Of a stretch of 64,000 bases of DNA, positions 40,182 to 52,920 are shown in pieces; position 1 is the stretch's first letter, and every line of letters starts with the position of its first letter. The stretch lies in assembly GCA_029207755.1 (NCBI GenBank), contig JARCOQ010000012.1:3120001-3184000 (forward strand), read 5' to 3'. The position numbers and the translations under genes are program-made. Source of the stretch: Chamaea fasciata (Eukaryota; Chordata; Aves; Passeriformes; Sylviidae). The notes under the pieces were generated by a model. That model saw only the letters and a list, made by a program, of their open reading frames with translations. It did no database searches and was not told the origin of the DNA.

Positions 40182-40245
40182 TTTATTATATAAATCACAT
40201 CCATTACACACACAGGTATGTAATGGATGTGATGTATATAGTAAA
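40182..40245. repeat. Long near-perfect inverted repeat (27-bp arms, 10-nt loop)
   Basis: The left arm (40182-40208) and right arm (40219-40245) are reverse complements at 25 of 27 positions. A core of 15 perfect pairs (ATCACATCCATTACA with TGTAATGGATGTGAT) sits next to a 10-base loop. The two exceptions are an A/G opposition at 40193/40234 and a T/G pair (wobble in RNA) at 40186/40241. A further three pairs form beyond a 3x3 internal mismatch. No terminal-repeat element, flanking duplication or known small RNA was recognised. As RNA it would fold into a precursor-like hairpin of about 64 nt, and as DNA it could form a cruciform. It lies 560 bases from the CR1 copy at 40.8 kb but is not part of it. 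Confidence 0.92.
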
Positions 40246-40806
40246 TCATCTGACTTCACCTGCCCCCTTTTTCTGATACTTCCTGTACTATAGGTTTCAA
40301 AATTTAAAACTTTCATTCAGGATGCCATTTTAGACTGAAAAACACACCACCCATTTATCTGTGTTTTCATCCTTCATTATGCTGCACTCCCAAGGTACAA
40401 TTCTGTTCACATGCGCTCGTTTTCTTGGGATTGGGTTCGTGGCTGGGGCTAACTCACAGCACGTATTTATCTCTGCAACCACTAAGTATTGATGCTGCTC
40501 ATCAAAGATTTCTAAAATGCAATCAACAGGACAGTTTGGTGCTAATTATATTTGTAACACAACGGTGCATTGCCTCTTACAGTGATATTTGAGCTGCCCT
40601 GTTTGTCTTTAGTATCAAGGGCAAGGTACTGCATCAGTTTGCTCAGGAAACTGCAAACTTTACAGTCATTAACTTGGTGTCTTGAATGCTGCAGAGCTGC
40701 TCAGTAAAAAATAGTTTACATGATTCTTAAAAGCCAACAAAATGCTTTCCACAAAGAACTCAGCTATGAACCACGACAACACCATAAAAATTCTGTTCCA
40801 ATTTTC
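40246..40806. other. Non-coding unique sequence
   Basis: Unique AT-rich sequence between the hairpin and the CR1 copy. No gene, repeat or motif was recognised. Confidence 0.6.
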
Positions 40807-41299
40807 AGAGTCACAGAAGTATTTGGGTTGGAAGGAACCTTAATGATCATCTTGTTCCAGTCCTGGCTCATGGGCAGGGACACATTTCACTACCCAGGTT
40901 GCTCAGAGCCCATCCAACCTGGCTTTGGACACTTTCAGGGACCCAGGGACAGCCACAGCTTCTCTGGAACCTGTGCCAGGGCCTCAACAGCCTCACAGGG
41001 AAGAATTTATTCCCAACACCTCATCTAAACCTCCTCCCTGCCCGCGTGAAGCCATTCCCCCGTGTCCTGTCACTCCATCCTTGTATACAGTCACTCCTCG
41101 TGTTTGTTTGTAGGCTCCCTTCAGGCACTGCAGGGCCACCCTGAGCTCCCCCCAAAGCTTCTCCTGTCCAGGTGAACAATCCCAGCTCTCCCAGCAGAGC
41201 TGCTCCATCCCTCTGCCCGTCCCGGTGCCTCCTCTGGCCTGGCTGCAGCAGCTCCAGCTCCTCCCTGTGCTGGCCCCAGCTCTGCAGGTGGGGTCTGAC
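40807..41299 (-). repeat. CR1 LINE 3' fragment, longest copy (about 490 bp)
   Basis: The plus strand reads AGTCACAGAAGTATTTGGGT, TGGAAGGAACCTTAATGATC, then GGGCAGGGACACATTTCACT and TTGCTCAGAGCCCATCCAAC. It continues through the ACAGCTTCTCTGG and GAAGAATTTATTCCC blocks and a GTGTCCTGTCACTCC block, and ends near GGTGGGGTCTGAC. This is the reverse complement of the CR1 3' region, so the element is on the minus strand, 5' truncated, with its 3' end near 40807. It is moderately young. The overlapping open frames at 40720-41358 on both strands derive from it and are not genes. The terminal ATTCTRTGA repeats are reduced to about one unit. Confidence 0.95.
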
Positions 41300-41739
41300 T
41301 GGGAATGTATGGGAAACATGGAGAGCATCTGATGCTGTTTAAAGACTTTTGAGTTCATAACTCTTTCAAAGAGTCACCATTCAACCATTCCTTAGGCTGA
41401 TCTACTACTAAGGAAAGAAGCATTTACATGCAATAACAGAAGCTATCAAAGGCTGAAGTGATTTTTACTTAATAAAATTACACAGGTTCTATATAAACAC
41501 AGTAGAATAGAATAGCAATACAGCAATAATCAAATAATCCCCTACTATGCTGAATAGGAGTTCATCTAGTTCAGCTGCACAATAAAGTTCATTTCCTCAT
41601 CACAATTTTAAAATTAAAGATGATTGTACTGTAGTGATTTATTCTGATCCTTATAGACATTACAATTACCCTAATACAGAAAATGGTAGAGTTAGCTGAA
41701 AATAATTTTTAAAGCCTAAGTTATTAGCATATAAAAGAC

Positions 41740-42250
41740 TCAAAGAGAACAGGAGAAATGTTTGTTGCTATTGTTTATGTGGTAAATTTTTACACTGGTT
41801 ATTATGCCAATGGGACCAAATAAGGATACTTTGCACATGTAATGGAAGGAAATTAAAAACATTACTAACATAAATCACATTTTTAACATAGTTCTTTCGG
41901 CTGAGTCTCTGGTTGATACATAAGATAACCATATATGCCTTCACCCTGACATATTCTTATTTGGAACTGTTTGTAACATTCCCATTCTGTCTGTGAAAAG
42001 ACATTTTAATTGAAAAATCATTTGCCCGTAAAATTATCATCATCAATTTACATTCTACAAAGGGACTGCATTATGACCATAAAACAATTTGTAAGTGGAT
42101 TCATTCTACCCACTAAATCACCTTACATTATTCTGTGAACAGAATAATTAAAGCAGGTTAGCATTTTGCTGGCAAAGTAATTATGTTGTTATGCATTTCA
42201 GCCACACAGATACTTGTAATAGCTAGTCCATTTATCTTGGTGACAGAACA
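41740..42250. promoter_or_regulatory. Candidate conserved non-coding element (sequence character only)
   Basis: About 500 bases are free of simple repeats and transposon signatures and dense in AT-rich transcription-factor-like words (TAATTA-like cores, TTGTTTAT, CATAAAA). The block contains a near-perfect 22-nt palindrome at 42127-42148 (ATTATTCTGT, GA, ACAGAATAAT). This resembles vertebrate CNEs, but conservation cannot be seen from a single sequence. Confidence 0.2.
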
Positions 42251-44329
42251 TCTATACTAAATGGGTAGAATACTTTTTATTTACTTGATGCAATTCACTT
42301 AATTCACAAAATACTTCTAAACTTAGTTTTTGTCATCAGGAAAGTTTTGTCTATCTATTGAACTTTCTTTTTCTTTTATACAGCTGATCAGAATTTGTAA
42401 GCAATTTTAAGGAAAAGTGAAATTAAATGTTCTGCTAGAAGCAGCTCAGCTGCACAAAACTCACGTGTTTAGCTTAGGAAAAATCTGCAGAGTAAAACCT
42501 GCCACAGTCTTTTCTTTGGGACTAAATTGCTGTTACTAATGAGTTAGAAAAGGGAAATGACAATTCAGTTCTGAGGGCAGCAGCCACGGTCTGTCATAAA
42601 TCCCAGTGAGAGTGAGAGCTCAGTGGCTCCGGGCTGTGACCAGAACCCAGCTCCTGGTATTTGATCACCAATGTGTGTGTGGGCACTTGGAAACCTGCAA
42701 ACCACCCCAGAGAGCAGCTACAGCAATCAATCCATGGCACTGGCAGTTTTGTAACATCTAATAAGTCTTTATAACATCTCCAGGACTCCCCACTGGCCTG
42801 CGACTGAAAGGATCTCTGATTGTTGGGTTCAGTTGACCCACCATAGGTAAATTATTTATGTTGTCTGCATTGGAAAGCACATGCAAATGTGCAAGCCTGC
42901 ACTTAAATCTGACCTCCTCTGTTAGTGAGGATTTAAAGTCCATTTACAGGAATCCTACTGGTGTAAAAACAACGGGAGCAAGGAACACCAGCTGACACAG
43001 CCAAAAGATCCACCTCTCACGTATTCTTTAGCTTCGAGGTAGGAAGAGTTAAATGTGTGGGGGACAGATTTCTGAATATGCTAAGAGTGTCAAACTTTTA
43101 AAGGAGTAGTCAGAAGATACGTCAAAATCTATTGAGATATCTATTTGTGATTGTTTAGGCAGTCATGGCATTTCTTTCTGCCACGATTAACTATAACTTA
43201 CATTTAACAAAAAGAAATGAAAAATAAAAGCACAGAAAAGATCTCCACACAGATACCCTTTCATGGACTTTTTATACCAGAAGGGAGCTCTGGACTGGAG
43301 GGGAAAAGAGGAAAAAAAATCCTTTCACTTCACCACAGCTTTGTTACATCAGTCCTATGACTTCCTCACAAGCACCAGTCGAGTTTTTTCTAGTTACCTA
43401 GGGGTCCCTAAAGGTTTTGTTGTTTGACTGGGTTTAGCTTTTTGGATTGGGGGTTTTGGTTTTCTTTGGGGGCTTTTTTGCTTTTAAGGAGCTTCAATGA
43501 AGAGCAATGCACCAATTGCTTGGTGACCGTAATAGTGCGTTTTTATTTGATCCTCAACCCATTGTTTTTAATCCGAGGAAAATGTGCTTGCAGTAACACT
43601 ATTGCTGTTAAAAGAGCCCTCAGACTGGTTTCATTCCACCCCTGTGCAGACTTTATAAACTGACAGCAGCATTACTGCTCTCTAAACACACTCCATTCTC
43701 ATTAAATGGCTAATCTAAAACCAATCAACCAAAACATAGAGAAGAACTGCGCCGAATACAAATCTTTTACTCCCAAGATGGAATTCAAATTAAGGTAAAT
43801 CACAGTTATATCTCAGATCTGAGTGACCACCCTTCAAAAATAATTTACTACAAAAAGCAGTAGCTGGAAAAAAATCAGGTCTTTTCCTTAGTAGCATCAG
43901 TAATCATTTACTCCATTCATCTACCTAGGACATGTACTAAAATGTGCATAAATCATCATCACTCAAAAGTACCAACAGCATAAATCTCCTACGCAGAGTT
44001 TGATATTTTTTGATTTCTTTGGGGAGGGGATAAAACCAAATGAAAATAAATAAAACCCACAAACTTTGAAAACTTAAAGGAAGAATACTTCAGATTCCAC
44101 TTTGAAAATAAAGGAGGATTTGAAGTTCTCTCATTCTGTTTTTGACCCGCTGTAGAAACTCCCTTGAATAATTCATTTCAGAACTCTAGTTTTCTGTATT
44201 TACTGGGGCCATAAATGACATGTCTCTTCACTACTAAAGCATTCTGAAGTCCACAAGTATACAGCGAATGATCAAACGGGATTTACAAAAAATAGCAAGC
44301 CATAAACTGCATAAATAAATGCCTCGGGG

Positions 44330-44560
44330 TTTTGTCATGATCATTTTTTAATTAGAAACCTACATTTATATGGATCTAATTTGTAAAAACATTTCAAGGT
44401 ACTTCATGGAAACAATTTGTAGTTCTATATTTGTCTTGAAGAGTGACAGCTCATCATGAATTCCTTTTTTATGCGTCTAATTGGCCATTATAAATTGTCT
44501 TGTGACTGCAACAAGCAGTTCTAAATATTTGTTATTATGAAATCTTAACTGCCCCTCAGC
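44330..44560. promoter_or_regulatory. Candidate conserved non-coding element (sequence character only)
   Basis: The segment carries TAATTA at 44349-44354, a TCTAATTGGCCATTATAAAT string near 44475 and other homeodomain or CCAAT-like words, without repeats or open frames. The resemblance to developmental enhancers is an impression and not evidence of conservation. Confidence 0.18.
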
Positions 44561-46940
44561 AAATGTTAGAAAAATTGCAAAGAAAGACAAAATTGACAAG
44601 CAGCATTCTTCAATCAATTATTTCTCCCCATCCTATCTGTTATGCTTCAACGATTACACTCAACAGACCCTCCTATGCCTTTTTAGGTTGTTCTTAAAAT
44701 AATACCGTTACCACTTCCTCTATGAAAGCTCTAAGTTAACAGATAGATACTCAGCTTTAGGAAAATGTCTAATCTCCCACTGAGTCGTGTCAGCAAGGTT
44801 CAGTCACATCACTGAAAAGAAATTTAACCCACATCACTTCAAAACAGGCTCCTGTTCTCGGCACTCTGCAAACCAAGTGTCCTCTAACAAAAGATACTGG
44901 TGAGATACATGCATGTCTGGATGATTTCATAGATCAAGGGAGGCAGTAATAACATCTAGGCTGGTACAGTTGTTGCTTTGGAGGAAATGTGTTTTATGTA
45001 AATAATGAAGTAGGGGGATAACAAGCCATGCCCTTGAACATCAAGGAAAGAAATATAAAGCAGAGCACGGTCTATTTCTTTCACATGGATGCTCAAGAAC
45101 TGTGCTAAATCACATTCTTTACAAAACTGATTTGGAGACTCATTTAATCAGTTATTTAATTACGAATAAAGCAAACAGCGTTTGAGCTATGAAAAGCACA
45201 AATACGCTTGGAAGCCTTAACGGGTAAATACAATTATATACTGTAATAAAACCTTGCACAGATCTTTTCAGCCAGTGGTTCAGAGCACTCAGATGCGCCT
45301 TTGGAGAAGCATAAACAATGCAAAAACCTATAATTGCAATGTCAGTCATGGTGTCCATACAGAATACCAAGTACAAAATCATATCTTGATTTATTTTCAT
45401 GGGTCTTTGGCAAAACAAAACCCTACAAAGCCAACAGCAGAAGCACAGTGTCCTCTGCTGGGGAAACTGCCTGACATTCCTTACCTGAACACATGGGTGC
45501 AGGGAAAAACATGGCCCTCCGAACCAAAACTGAGCTGGTTCAATCAATCATTTGTCCCAAAAATTCCATTTTTCACAATACACATAAAAATAAGAGAGAG
45601 AAGACATTCCTGGAGATCCTGCTTCAGTGACTTCCAACAATCCCACCTTGACTGACTGATAGCTCAATAGCCATTACTTATATAATTCACCATAAGTGAT
45701 CTTAAAATACTTTACTTTTTCATGCATACTGCCATTGTTAAAAATGACCAATTGAGCCATTTGTCAAAGCAAACTAAAAGGGCTCCTGAGCACAAATGTT
45801 CTTAATCTTTTCTCTTTTTTTTTTTAAATAAGATGAGGATTCAGCCATAAAACGTGCCATCTGTAATTTAGAATGGAATGAGAACTGCAGCATAAGTCAA
45901 TAGCTCTCTTCGATCACTGGATGTGATCAATTTGCCCGTAGACCTGAAGAAGCTGTAGCTCTCTCTGCTAGGGAGATAAATAAGATCTCTCACTCTAAAC
46001 TGACATACAAAGGAAAAGCCCACCCCTACCCTGTGTGAATGAATCCTCTCTCACTATAGCAGTCAATAATGCAAGGGTGTAAAGTTGTAAATTTAACTGA
46101 ACAAAAAAGGATGCAACCATCAGAAGCGTCCCTCCAATTTGTGGGGCATTTATATTTGAATGTTAAATACATCATTTGAGGGGAAAAAAATTAACAAATG
46201 CATAGAAAAATAGTAAAGAAAATGACAGAAGCACCAACCACTAACCACAGCCAGCAATAAATTTTTGTAAATAAATGAATTTACAAGTCACATCCCTTAT
46301 AAATGACTTCTGTATTCTGTGATAAATCACTAAGACTGAACTCTCAGAGACAGGAAATATCTCATTTGCACATAAATATTTAAGCCAGCTGATAGAGTTA
46401 CATTTTTTTTGCTTAGTTAACCAACATAACACTGCAGCAACCTCACAGCAGTGATGTGATGAAATTGAATTAACTTGTGGACAGAATGTATGGCTGTGTA
46501 CCTGAAGTTCACTACTGATGCAGGGCAAACATCTTGGTTTTAATTTGCACTGTTAAAAGACCCAAAATGCACTGAATAATATAAACTGAGTACATGCCCA
46601 GAGCAGAGACTCATCTAGTTGTAAAAAGGAAACATGGACAGAGCAGAACTCAGCTGGTACTGATCTGAAACACTGCCAAAGCCAGCATGGCACCAACAGG
46701 ATTAAATCAGGCAAAAATCACTTGGTTTTTTGTACATTCAATGCACCCCTAAAAACGTCACTTTGCGACAGACCGACAGTGCTTAAAATATTCAACTAGT
46801 GAAAAATCACATGAGCCTTTCACCCTAAAGCTTAATGACCAATGGATGATGCAGTGAGAGTCAAAATGTGTTAATTTGGCAACTACGTCTCCCAGGAAAA
46901 ATACATTCTACTTCAGCTCTTCCATTTGTAAAATCTTCCA

Positions 46941-46955
46941 TTTTTTTTTTTTTTT
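46941..46955. repeat. Poly-T tract (T15)
   Basis: Fifteen consecutive T residues. Simple repeat without a recognised retroposon body. Confidence 0.88.
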
Positions 46956-47286
46956 GAGTTCTCTAATGGGCTTGTTGAAATCATGACCTTCGGTTTTTTT
47001 TATTTAGTTAAACCAGTGAGACAGCAGCTTTTAGAAACCTCTTAATTTGTATGGCTGTATCTGAACAAGAACTGAAACGCTACAAATTATCAGTGCTGGT
47101 ATGGTTTGGAACTGTTGACCATCAAGTAGTGTGGCCTTACCTGCTTTTTCAGTTCACACGGGCATAACTTCTAATGTCTCTTGAAAAAGATTGTTGTATC
47201 TGTTCTCCTGCATGCAGATCTTTGTAACGCATTCCTCAACAAATGTCACTGGAAAATCCAGCCCCGTGGATTCACAGTCACAACAG

Positions 47287-47305
47287 ACACACACACACAC
47301 ACACA
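47287..47305. repeat. (AC)n microsatellite, about 9 units
   Basis: About nineteen bases of uninterrupted AC dinucleotides. Open frames crossing it show a Thr-His repeat that comes from the microsatellite. Confidence 0.9.
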
Positions 47306-48305
47306 GACGTATACCCCTCACACAGAGCAAAGCACACGTTTACACGTGCAGTAATAATTGGACCCAAATGGCATTTCACTTGTCTCCTGATCTGTTTCAA
47401 GAACCAACTGCCTTCCACATTTTCCCTTTTTTCTCTTGCAGAGAATCTTTATACCATTCTGTGCTAACAGTCACCAGACACACTCCCAGGAACGTAAAGC
47501 ACCAGAATAATTTAATGCCTTGGATCCGTATGTCATTCCTATAGCAGTGCGAAGCTCCCTAAACATCTCATTGAAATATACCATTGCATCTCCAATGTCA
47601 GATTAGTTTAGGCCATCAAAGTCTAGAAGTATCTACAATTGTTTAGTTAGTCCAGCAATATATTCATTTTCTAGAATAAGTAGTGGAGAGAGGGAGAGAA
47701 GATGACTTAATGTTGCATAGATAAACAGGACTGCTGGTTCAACTTGAATGGTTTAAATAGAAATTTTATGTTTCCAAGTCTACTGATGAAGTGCATCATT
47801 CCTGTCTACTGATAAAACTAAGGAAAAGCTGCCACAATCATTCAGCTGAATTCAAAGCACTGCCACTGTGATCCCCTAAAGCTGCTTTCTGAAGTTGGAA
47901 ATAATTTTTTTTTTCTCCTTTGTTTCCTATGCCAAGAAGAGATAATGCAACACATTCAGTTAACATTTGTCCCTGAAGCACATTATCCCTCCAGGAGTAT
48001 TACGTGGGAGTAGCACAGACAGAGCATTTCAAATTAATCAGGAATGGGATTAATCATGCAAGAAATAGAAGTTTAAATGTAATATTTAAAAATAAAGTTA
48101 CAGCGCTAGAAAAGTATAATTAAAATTTTCTTCCTAGCTACAGTTTCTGTTGCCATGTTAAGTTTGATTTTATCAGTTACTTTCCTCTGTTTTTTAACTT
48201 CTCAGTTTTAATGCCTTAGAGTGCAGACCTGCCATTTATTGAAGCCTAGTTTGAAATGCCTGAGCTTTTCTTCCTCTTCCCTCATTTTTCTGCAAAATAT
48301 AACAG

Positions 48306-48398
48306 GTTCACAAAGATCCTGATCAGCAGATTAGATCTGAGTGACCTGAGAGCAGCAGGTGAGGACTGTGCAGTGCCAGGGAGCAGCAGAGAGCCAAG
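48306..48398 (+). other. Candidate 93-nt exon with two alternative donors
   Basis: A pyrimidine-rich run and an acceptor AAAATATAACAG precede two strong donors. CAG|GTGAGG at 48359 would give a 53-nt exon and AAG|GTAAGA at 48399 would give a 93-nt exon. One frame stays open across the whole 93 bases (starts FTKILISRLDLSDLR) and the other two have stops. I do not recognise the peptide. The segment has the form of an internal exon of a coding gene or a lncRNA, but no neighbour exon was found to confirm it. Confidence 0.17.
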
Positions 48399-49904
48399 GT
48401 AAGAACTGAGCAGGTGGGTACAGGCAGTGTTGTTCCACCTGAAAACTGACCACGAAAATTAAAGCAGAATTTCAGAGCACACTCCGAATAGTGTCACATG
48501 AGTGCCAGCATTAAGCATGAGGAAAGTGAACACAATTCATAACAGAAAAGGGTAACAGGGGAAGGGCAAGCGGCAAAGTTCACCAAGAGCTCTGCGTCAC
48601 CTGAATGTGGAAAAATATTCACACCGCAGAATTCACATGTCAATCATTTGGTCAGGATTGCTCTAACTAGAAATATGGGCGAGGATGCTTCTTCCCTCCT
48701 CCTCACACGTGATCTCTTAATTTCAATCAAAAACCTTTAATTCACTGAAGTCATGTTTCTCAATGAATTCTGCCAGGACCTCACTAATTCCTTCAGCTGC
48801 AATTTCCACCAACTATAGCGCATGACATCAAGCATCATGACATTATTTGAAAAAGTTACGTACCATGAACTGCTGGCAGAAGAACAGAAAATGAAATATT
48901 TTAAATTAATTGCCTACATTAAAAGCAAAGACAGTAATCATGGCTGTATTTTTACAGGTTCCAGCCTTACTCCTGTGGAAGATACAGAGACCAATAATCT
49001 ATTTTTGCATGATCACACTGAAGCAGAATGCAGCTGCTTCCCTGGAACCACATTTTCTCTCTCCACCCATTTGTTCTTCAGAACTTGCTGTCTTCCTATT
49101 ATTTTATTCACTCATTATCTTACATCACATAATGTTCACTTCAAATAGAAAAAGCCTTTATTCTTTTGGTCTCACAAGGAATTATTTTTTACAATGATAT
49201 TGATATTAAATATGCCAGATCAATATTAGTTTTCCTTTCCTACCAAGAGGCCAAATGAAATCTCTTAAGAGACAAAGTGCGAAGTGTTTTATCTAGTCCA
49301 TAGTTTTAATCAAACAGTATTTTCTCAGTTTAAAATGTATAGTACAAATCAATACAGATCCTAGGATTTTAAAATACTAAAAGTGTTGCTGAATTAAATT
49401 GCTGTCACTAAAAGAGGAAGAGCTGCATCTTGTATGGATAAAGCATTGACAGGCTTCACATTAACATACCGGGGATTAATCTTAAATATCGAAGAGCTCA
49501 GAGGTTTACAGTTAGCAGCACATTTAGAAGCTCAGTCAAGCACAGGTTTTACACAAATGGGAAGTGCTCCAACACTTTGTCCTTCTCTGCTGGGAGCACC
49601 TCCAAATACAGCAGAAATGCAGCAGTAGTTTCACACTCTCAGGAGCCCAGCAGCTGATAACCCACCAGGTTATCCCCCCACATCCAGCACTTCCAAACCA
49701 AGCCTTGAGCCCTGGGTCTGCTTTGGAGCTCCTCTTGGAGGAAAGGCACCTCCAGCAGAGGCGCGGCAAAATTCCTGGGGCCTGGGACAGCTGTGGTACG
49801 TGGTGGGGAGCTGGAATTGCACAGAGGGACAAAGGGAAGGCTCAGGGCATCCCATGACAGTTCTCAATTCCCTGAGGCAGTTTATGGAGCAGGCACAGCC
49901 GGGC

Positions 49905-50095
49905 TCAGAAAGATGCAACGAGAGGAAACAGCCACAACCCGCAAACAAAATTCTGATTGGACAGAATGGGAAAATTCTTCACCATGAGAACAACCAAGCC
50001 CTGGAACAGAATTCCAGAGAGGTTTGGAATGTCCATGCCTGAAAACACTCAAAGTTCAGTTAAAAAAAGATCCTGAGCAATTCGGTGCAACAAAG
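49905..50095 (+). repeat. Old CR1 LINE 3' fragment
   Basis: Reading on the plus strand, GAAAATTCTTCACCATGAGA is followed by CAAGCCCTGGAACAGAATTC, CAGAGAGGTTTGGAATGTCC, a CATGCCTGAAAACACTCAAA stretch and GATCCTGAGCAATTCGGTGC. These match in order the CR1 3' region (TTCTTCACTGTGAG, then CTGGAACAGGTTGCCCAGAG, GAGGTTGTGGA, CCATCCCTGGAAGTGTTCAA, GAGCAACCTGGT). Divergence is high and the far 3' tail is missing, so this is an older copy. A possible extension upstream to about 49890 is unclear. Confidence 0.85.
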
Positions 50096-51063
50096 AGTCT
50101 AAACAAAATATACATATCTTGGGGGTGAACACTCAAAACGTCTTTGCAGATAATCAAAAGGCTTGGAGACCACTGCAGCAGGGAATCACACAAACACAAC
50201 TCATTCAATCCGAGTGCACCTCAAGGCAAGCTCATCACTCATTTATAGAAAAATGATCAGTTCCACAGAATATTCAGCACTGCACACCGGACTGAAAGAA
50301 CATTGAGATTCAAGAGAAAAACTAGAAACTCGAAATAAAGCTTGAATTATGTGAAAGCATCCAAAAAGATTTTTGTGGATTTAGTAAATTATTCTTCATG
50401 TACATTGCAGAATTTAGGACTCAGAAATCCCACTAAAATTCTGGACAGCTTAGTTATTCAAATAAATCCTCACACCAGCAGGTGGTAAGGGAATCCAAGC
50501 ACACTTCATTTCCAAGCAGGCACAGCTTAATGTCAAGGAATTTTAAGTAGGGGCTAAAGTGCCAATTAGCCAAGCCTGTTAGACCAAAGGCACCGCAGAT
50601 TGCTCCAAGAAGTTTGAGGCACAGTTTAATGTTAAACTTGCAAACATTTAACACGACAAACTCCAAGAAAAAATTCAGCTGAAGCTGGAAGAGAGGGGCT
50701 GGAAGAGGCAGCAAAATCCCCTGAGTTACTGTGCTCTATTATTTGGACTGAAATCCCCAGATAATTTTGAAATCAGATCTACTTGATTGAGTCATAATGT
50801 GGTTTACAGTAGCTCACATTACAGTTACACCCCCTCACTTTCATTAAAAACTGAGCAAAATACAATAATTTTTTTTTTTGCTAAAAAAGGGAACTAGCTA
50901 AATATGGATAAAAACCTTTTGAAATTAGAGAAAAACAGAAAATCCTTCAAAATTGTTTTTTCATGTTTAATAACATTTTGAGGATTAAGAATCAGTTTTG
51001 AAACAAACTCTTGACCTCCTCTATGGAATTCCCATTCTGGCCAATAAAATAATTCTATTCTGT

Positions 51064-51110
51064 GAAATTAAATTAATATTTTACAATTAATTTATTTTTA
51101 ATTTAATTTC
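51064..51110. repeat. AT-rich inverted repeat: 13-bp arms, 21-nt spacer
   Basis: GAAATTAAATTAA at 51064-51076 is the exact reverse complement of TTAATTTAATTTC at 51098-51110. The low base complexity makes a chance origin quite possible. Confidence 0.7.
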
Positions 51111-52689
51111 TTATCTCCCAGATACCAAGAAGTCTATGAGGAGCAGAGGAGGCAAAAGAAAGGGTCATTTTAAGTGCCTTTCATTGCCCATTTTCACCTC
51201 TGATCCTTTTATCTTTTTATTTTTAATTAATTAAAAAGCCAGTTTTCCTTCCAAAAACCACAAAATACTCCCTTTCTAATCTTAGTTACTAAAATTTTAG
51301 GAAATACAGTCATTTTGCAATGTCTCTATGACGTGTTTTATATGAGACAGAATAAAATAATGGTAAGTTCTATCACCACGTATTAAGTGAATTATCGCTC
51401 CAAAATTTCCTTGCATCCCTGACTGAACAGCACCTCATCTATGCACATTTGTCAAAAACTCCTCAACAACTTCTTGTGCTGTTTTAAAAACGTCAAATGA
51501 ACATACTTAAGCCCTCCATGTAAAAATATATTGAATATCACCTCATTTTGCATAATTGCCCGTTTTATTCAACTGTCTTTTGATTTTATTTCAGACGCCA
51601 CCAACCCACACCCCCCCTTTCCTATTCCCAGCCCCAGGATTCTGGTCAAAGTCTCACGTGAAACACCCTCAAATCACTATTTAACATGGACTGTCAAATC
51701 TCAGTTGCAACTGGAAAGAAATCTCTGGAATCCTGGGCTAGCCAAACATCTGGAGATTTCCACAGGGAGAGAGTTCACGGGGAACCTGCTGACGTTTTGT
51801 GCTCCAAGAGCTGCACTGAGTCTGTGACTTCTGCCTTTCTAAACATTGATCTGCCCTGTATAGGAACCAATCTCATCATCCTCCCAAAGAAAATACAAAT
51901 CTGTCTCCAGGTTATGATCATCTCCTAGTTTCATGAATCAAAAAGTATAGAACTGATTTAAGGTCCATCAGTATCAAGCTCTTATGGCATCAAGCTGCAC
52001 ACAGAGATTTCTTAGTTATAAACACGAGTCCCTAAATTATTCAATAAACTCCTTAGTTGAGCCTTTGATTGCTTGGTGTTTGAAGAAAATAAAATTGTAC
52101 TTATCCTAGGATTTTTTTGCATATTTTTGATGGTTCTTAGGCCAAATCTACAAAGTCTTATTGTACGTTAGCCCATTGCAAGCAGAGAGGGTGCCTTCTT
52201 GAATGAAAATGATTCCTGGATTAATTTCATGAAATAGCACACAGGTATTAGAAATGCCTTGAGACAAATTCCTATTTACCAGAATATATAATTTCACATA
52301 TTATTTGCAGTATTTAACAAAATCTATTTCAAAGCACCTGCAAACACTTAACATTTCCCAACAGCTAAAAATAGTTATGTGAAACAGGACTGACAATAAT
52401 TGAGCCATTTCTATTAGCAAAATACACAAGTTGTATTTTTTTTAAAATTTCAGAATAAGGAAAGTGATCTAAATTCATCAGCTAAGTTTTTGGTACCAGT
52501 TGGTCACTTCATCATGCTCTTCTAGCACATACAAATGCGATAATAATAAGCAAGCAACAAAGATAGTTGAGAGAAATTCTCCTGAGTCCACCTGGAGCAG
52601 GCTCAAAATAATGAGCAGGCTGCAACTGAAAATAAACTAAAAACTCTTCCAATAACAGAAATAAGCGCACAGAGCAACAACAACAAAAT

Positions 52690-52920
52690 ATCTTTATGAT
52701 TCATATCTTTTGTTTTAATAGCTGCATTTCTCGAACTAATCACTGTTTCACAGATGCACTGGCTTGTTCAGACTTATTAATGAACTCATGACTAATTACA
52801 ATGCTTAATAGGCCATCTCAGGTAGAATTCCAAGAATACATCTACAAAATTATCTTTAATGGGTGAAGAGGGAAATGTTAATGGAGAGATGAAGATAAAT
52901 CATGTATCAAAAATCAAGAA
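52690..52920. promoter_or_regulatory. Candidate conserved non-coding element (sequence character only)
   Basis: A repeat-free segment with CTAATTACAATGCTTAATAG, TTATTAATGAACTCATGACT and similar homeodomain- and AP-1-like words. The CNE reading is by character only. Confidence 0.18.

Larger units (their letters stand above)
41300..49904. other. Non-coding unique sequence with candidate conserved blocks
   Basis: No supported gene. CNE-like blocks at about 41740-42250 and 44330-44560 are described separately. A T15 tract lies at 46941-46955 and a CA repeat at 47287. Around 49600-49900 the sequence becomes GC-richer, with overlapping open frames on both strands and no recognisable protein. Open frames at 45152-45655 (131 and 133 codons on opposite strands) overlap each other and look like chance. 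Confidence 0.55.

Noticed and set aside
40720..41358. Cluster of open frames on both strands
   Set aside because: All derive from the CR1 copy at 40807-41299.
45152..45655. Opposed open frames of 131 and 133 codons
   Set aside because: They overlap on opposite strands, neither is recognisable, and the minus-strand one only looks hydrophobic because of AT-rich codons.
47141..47179. 39-nt minus-strand splice pair with donor CAG|GTAAGG
   Set aside because: All three frames contain stops and the acceptor is weak (CAAG), so it looks like a pseudoexon.
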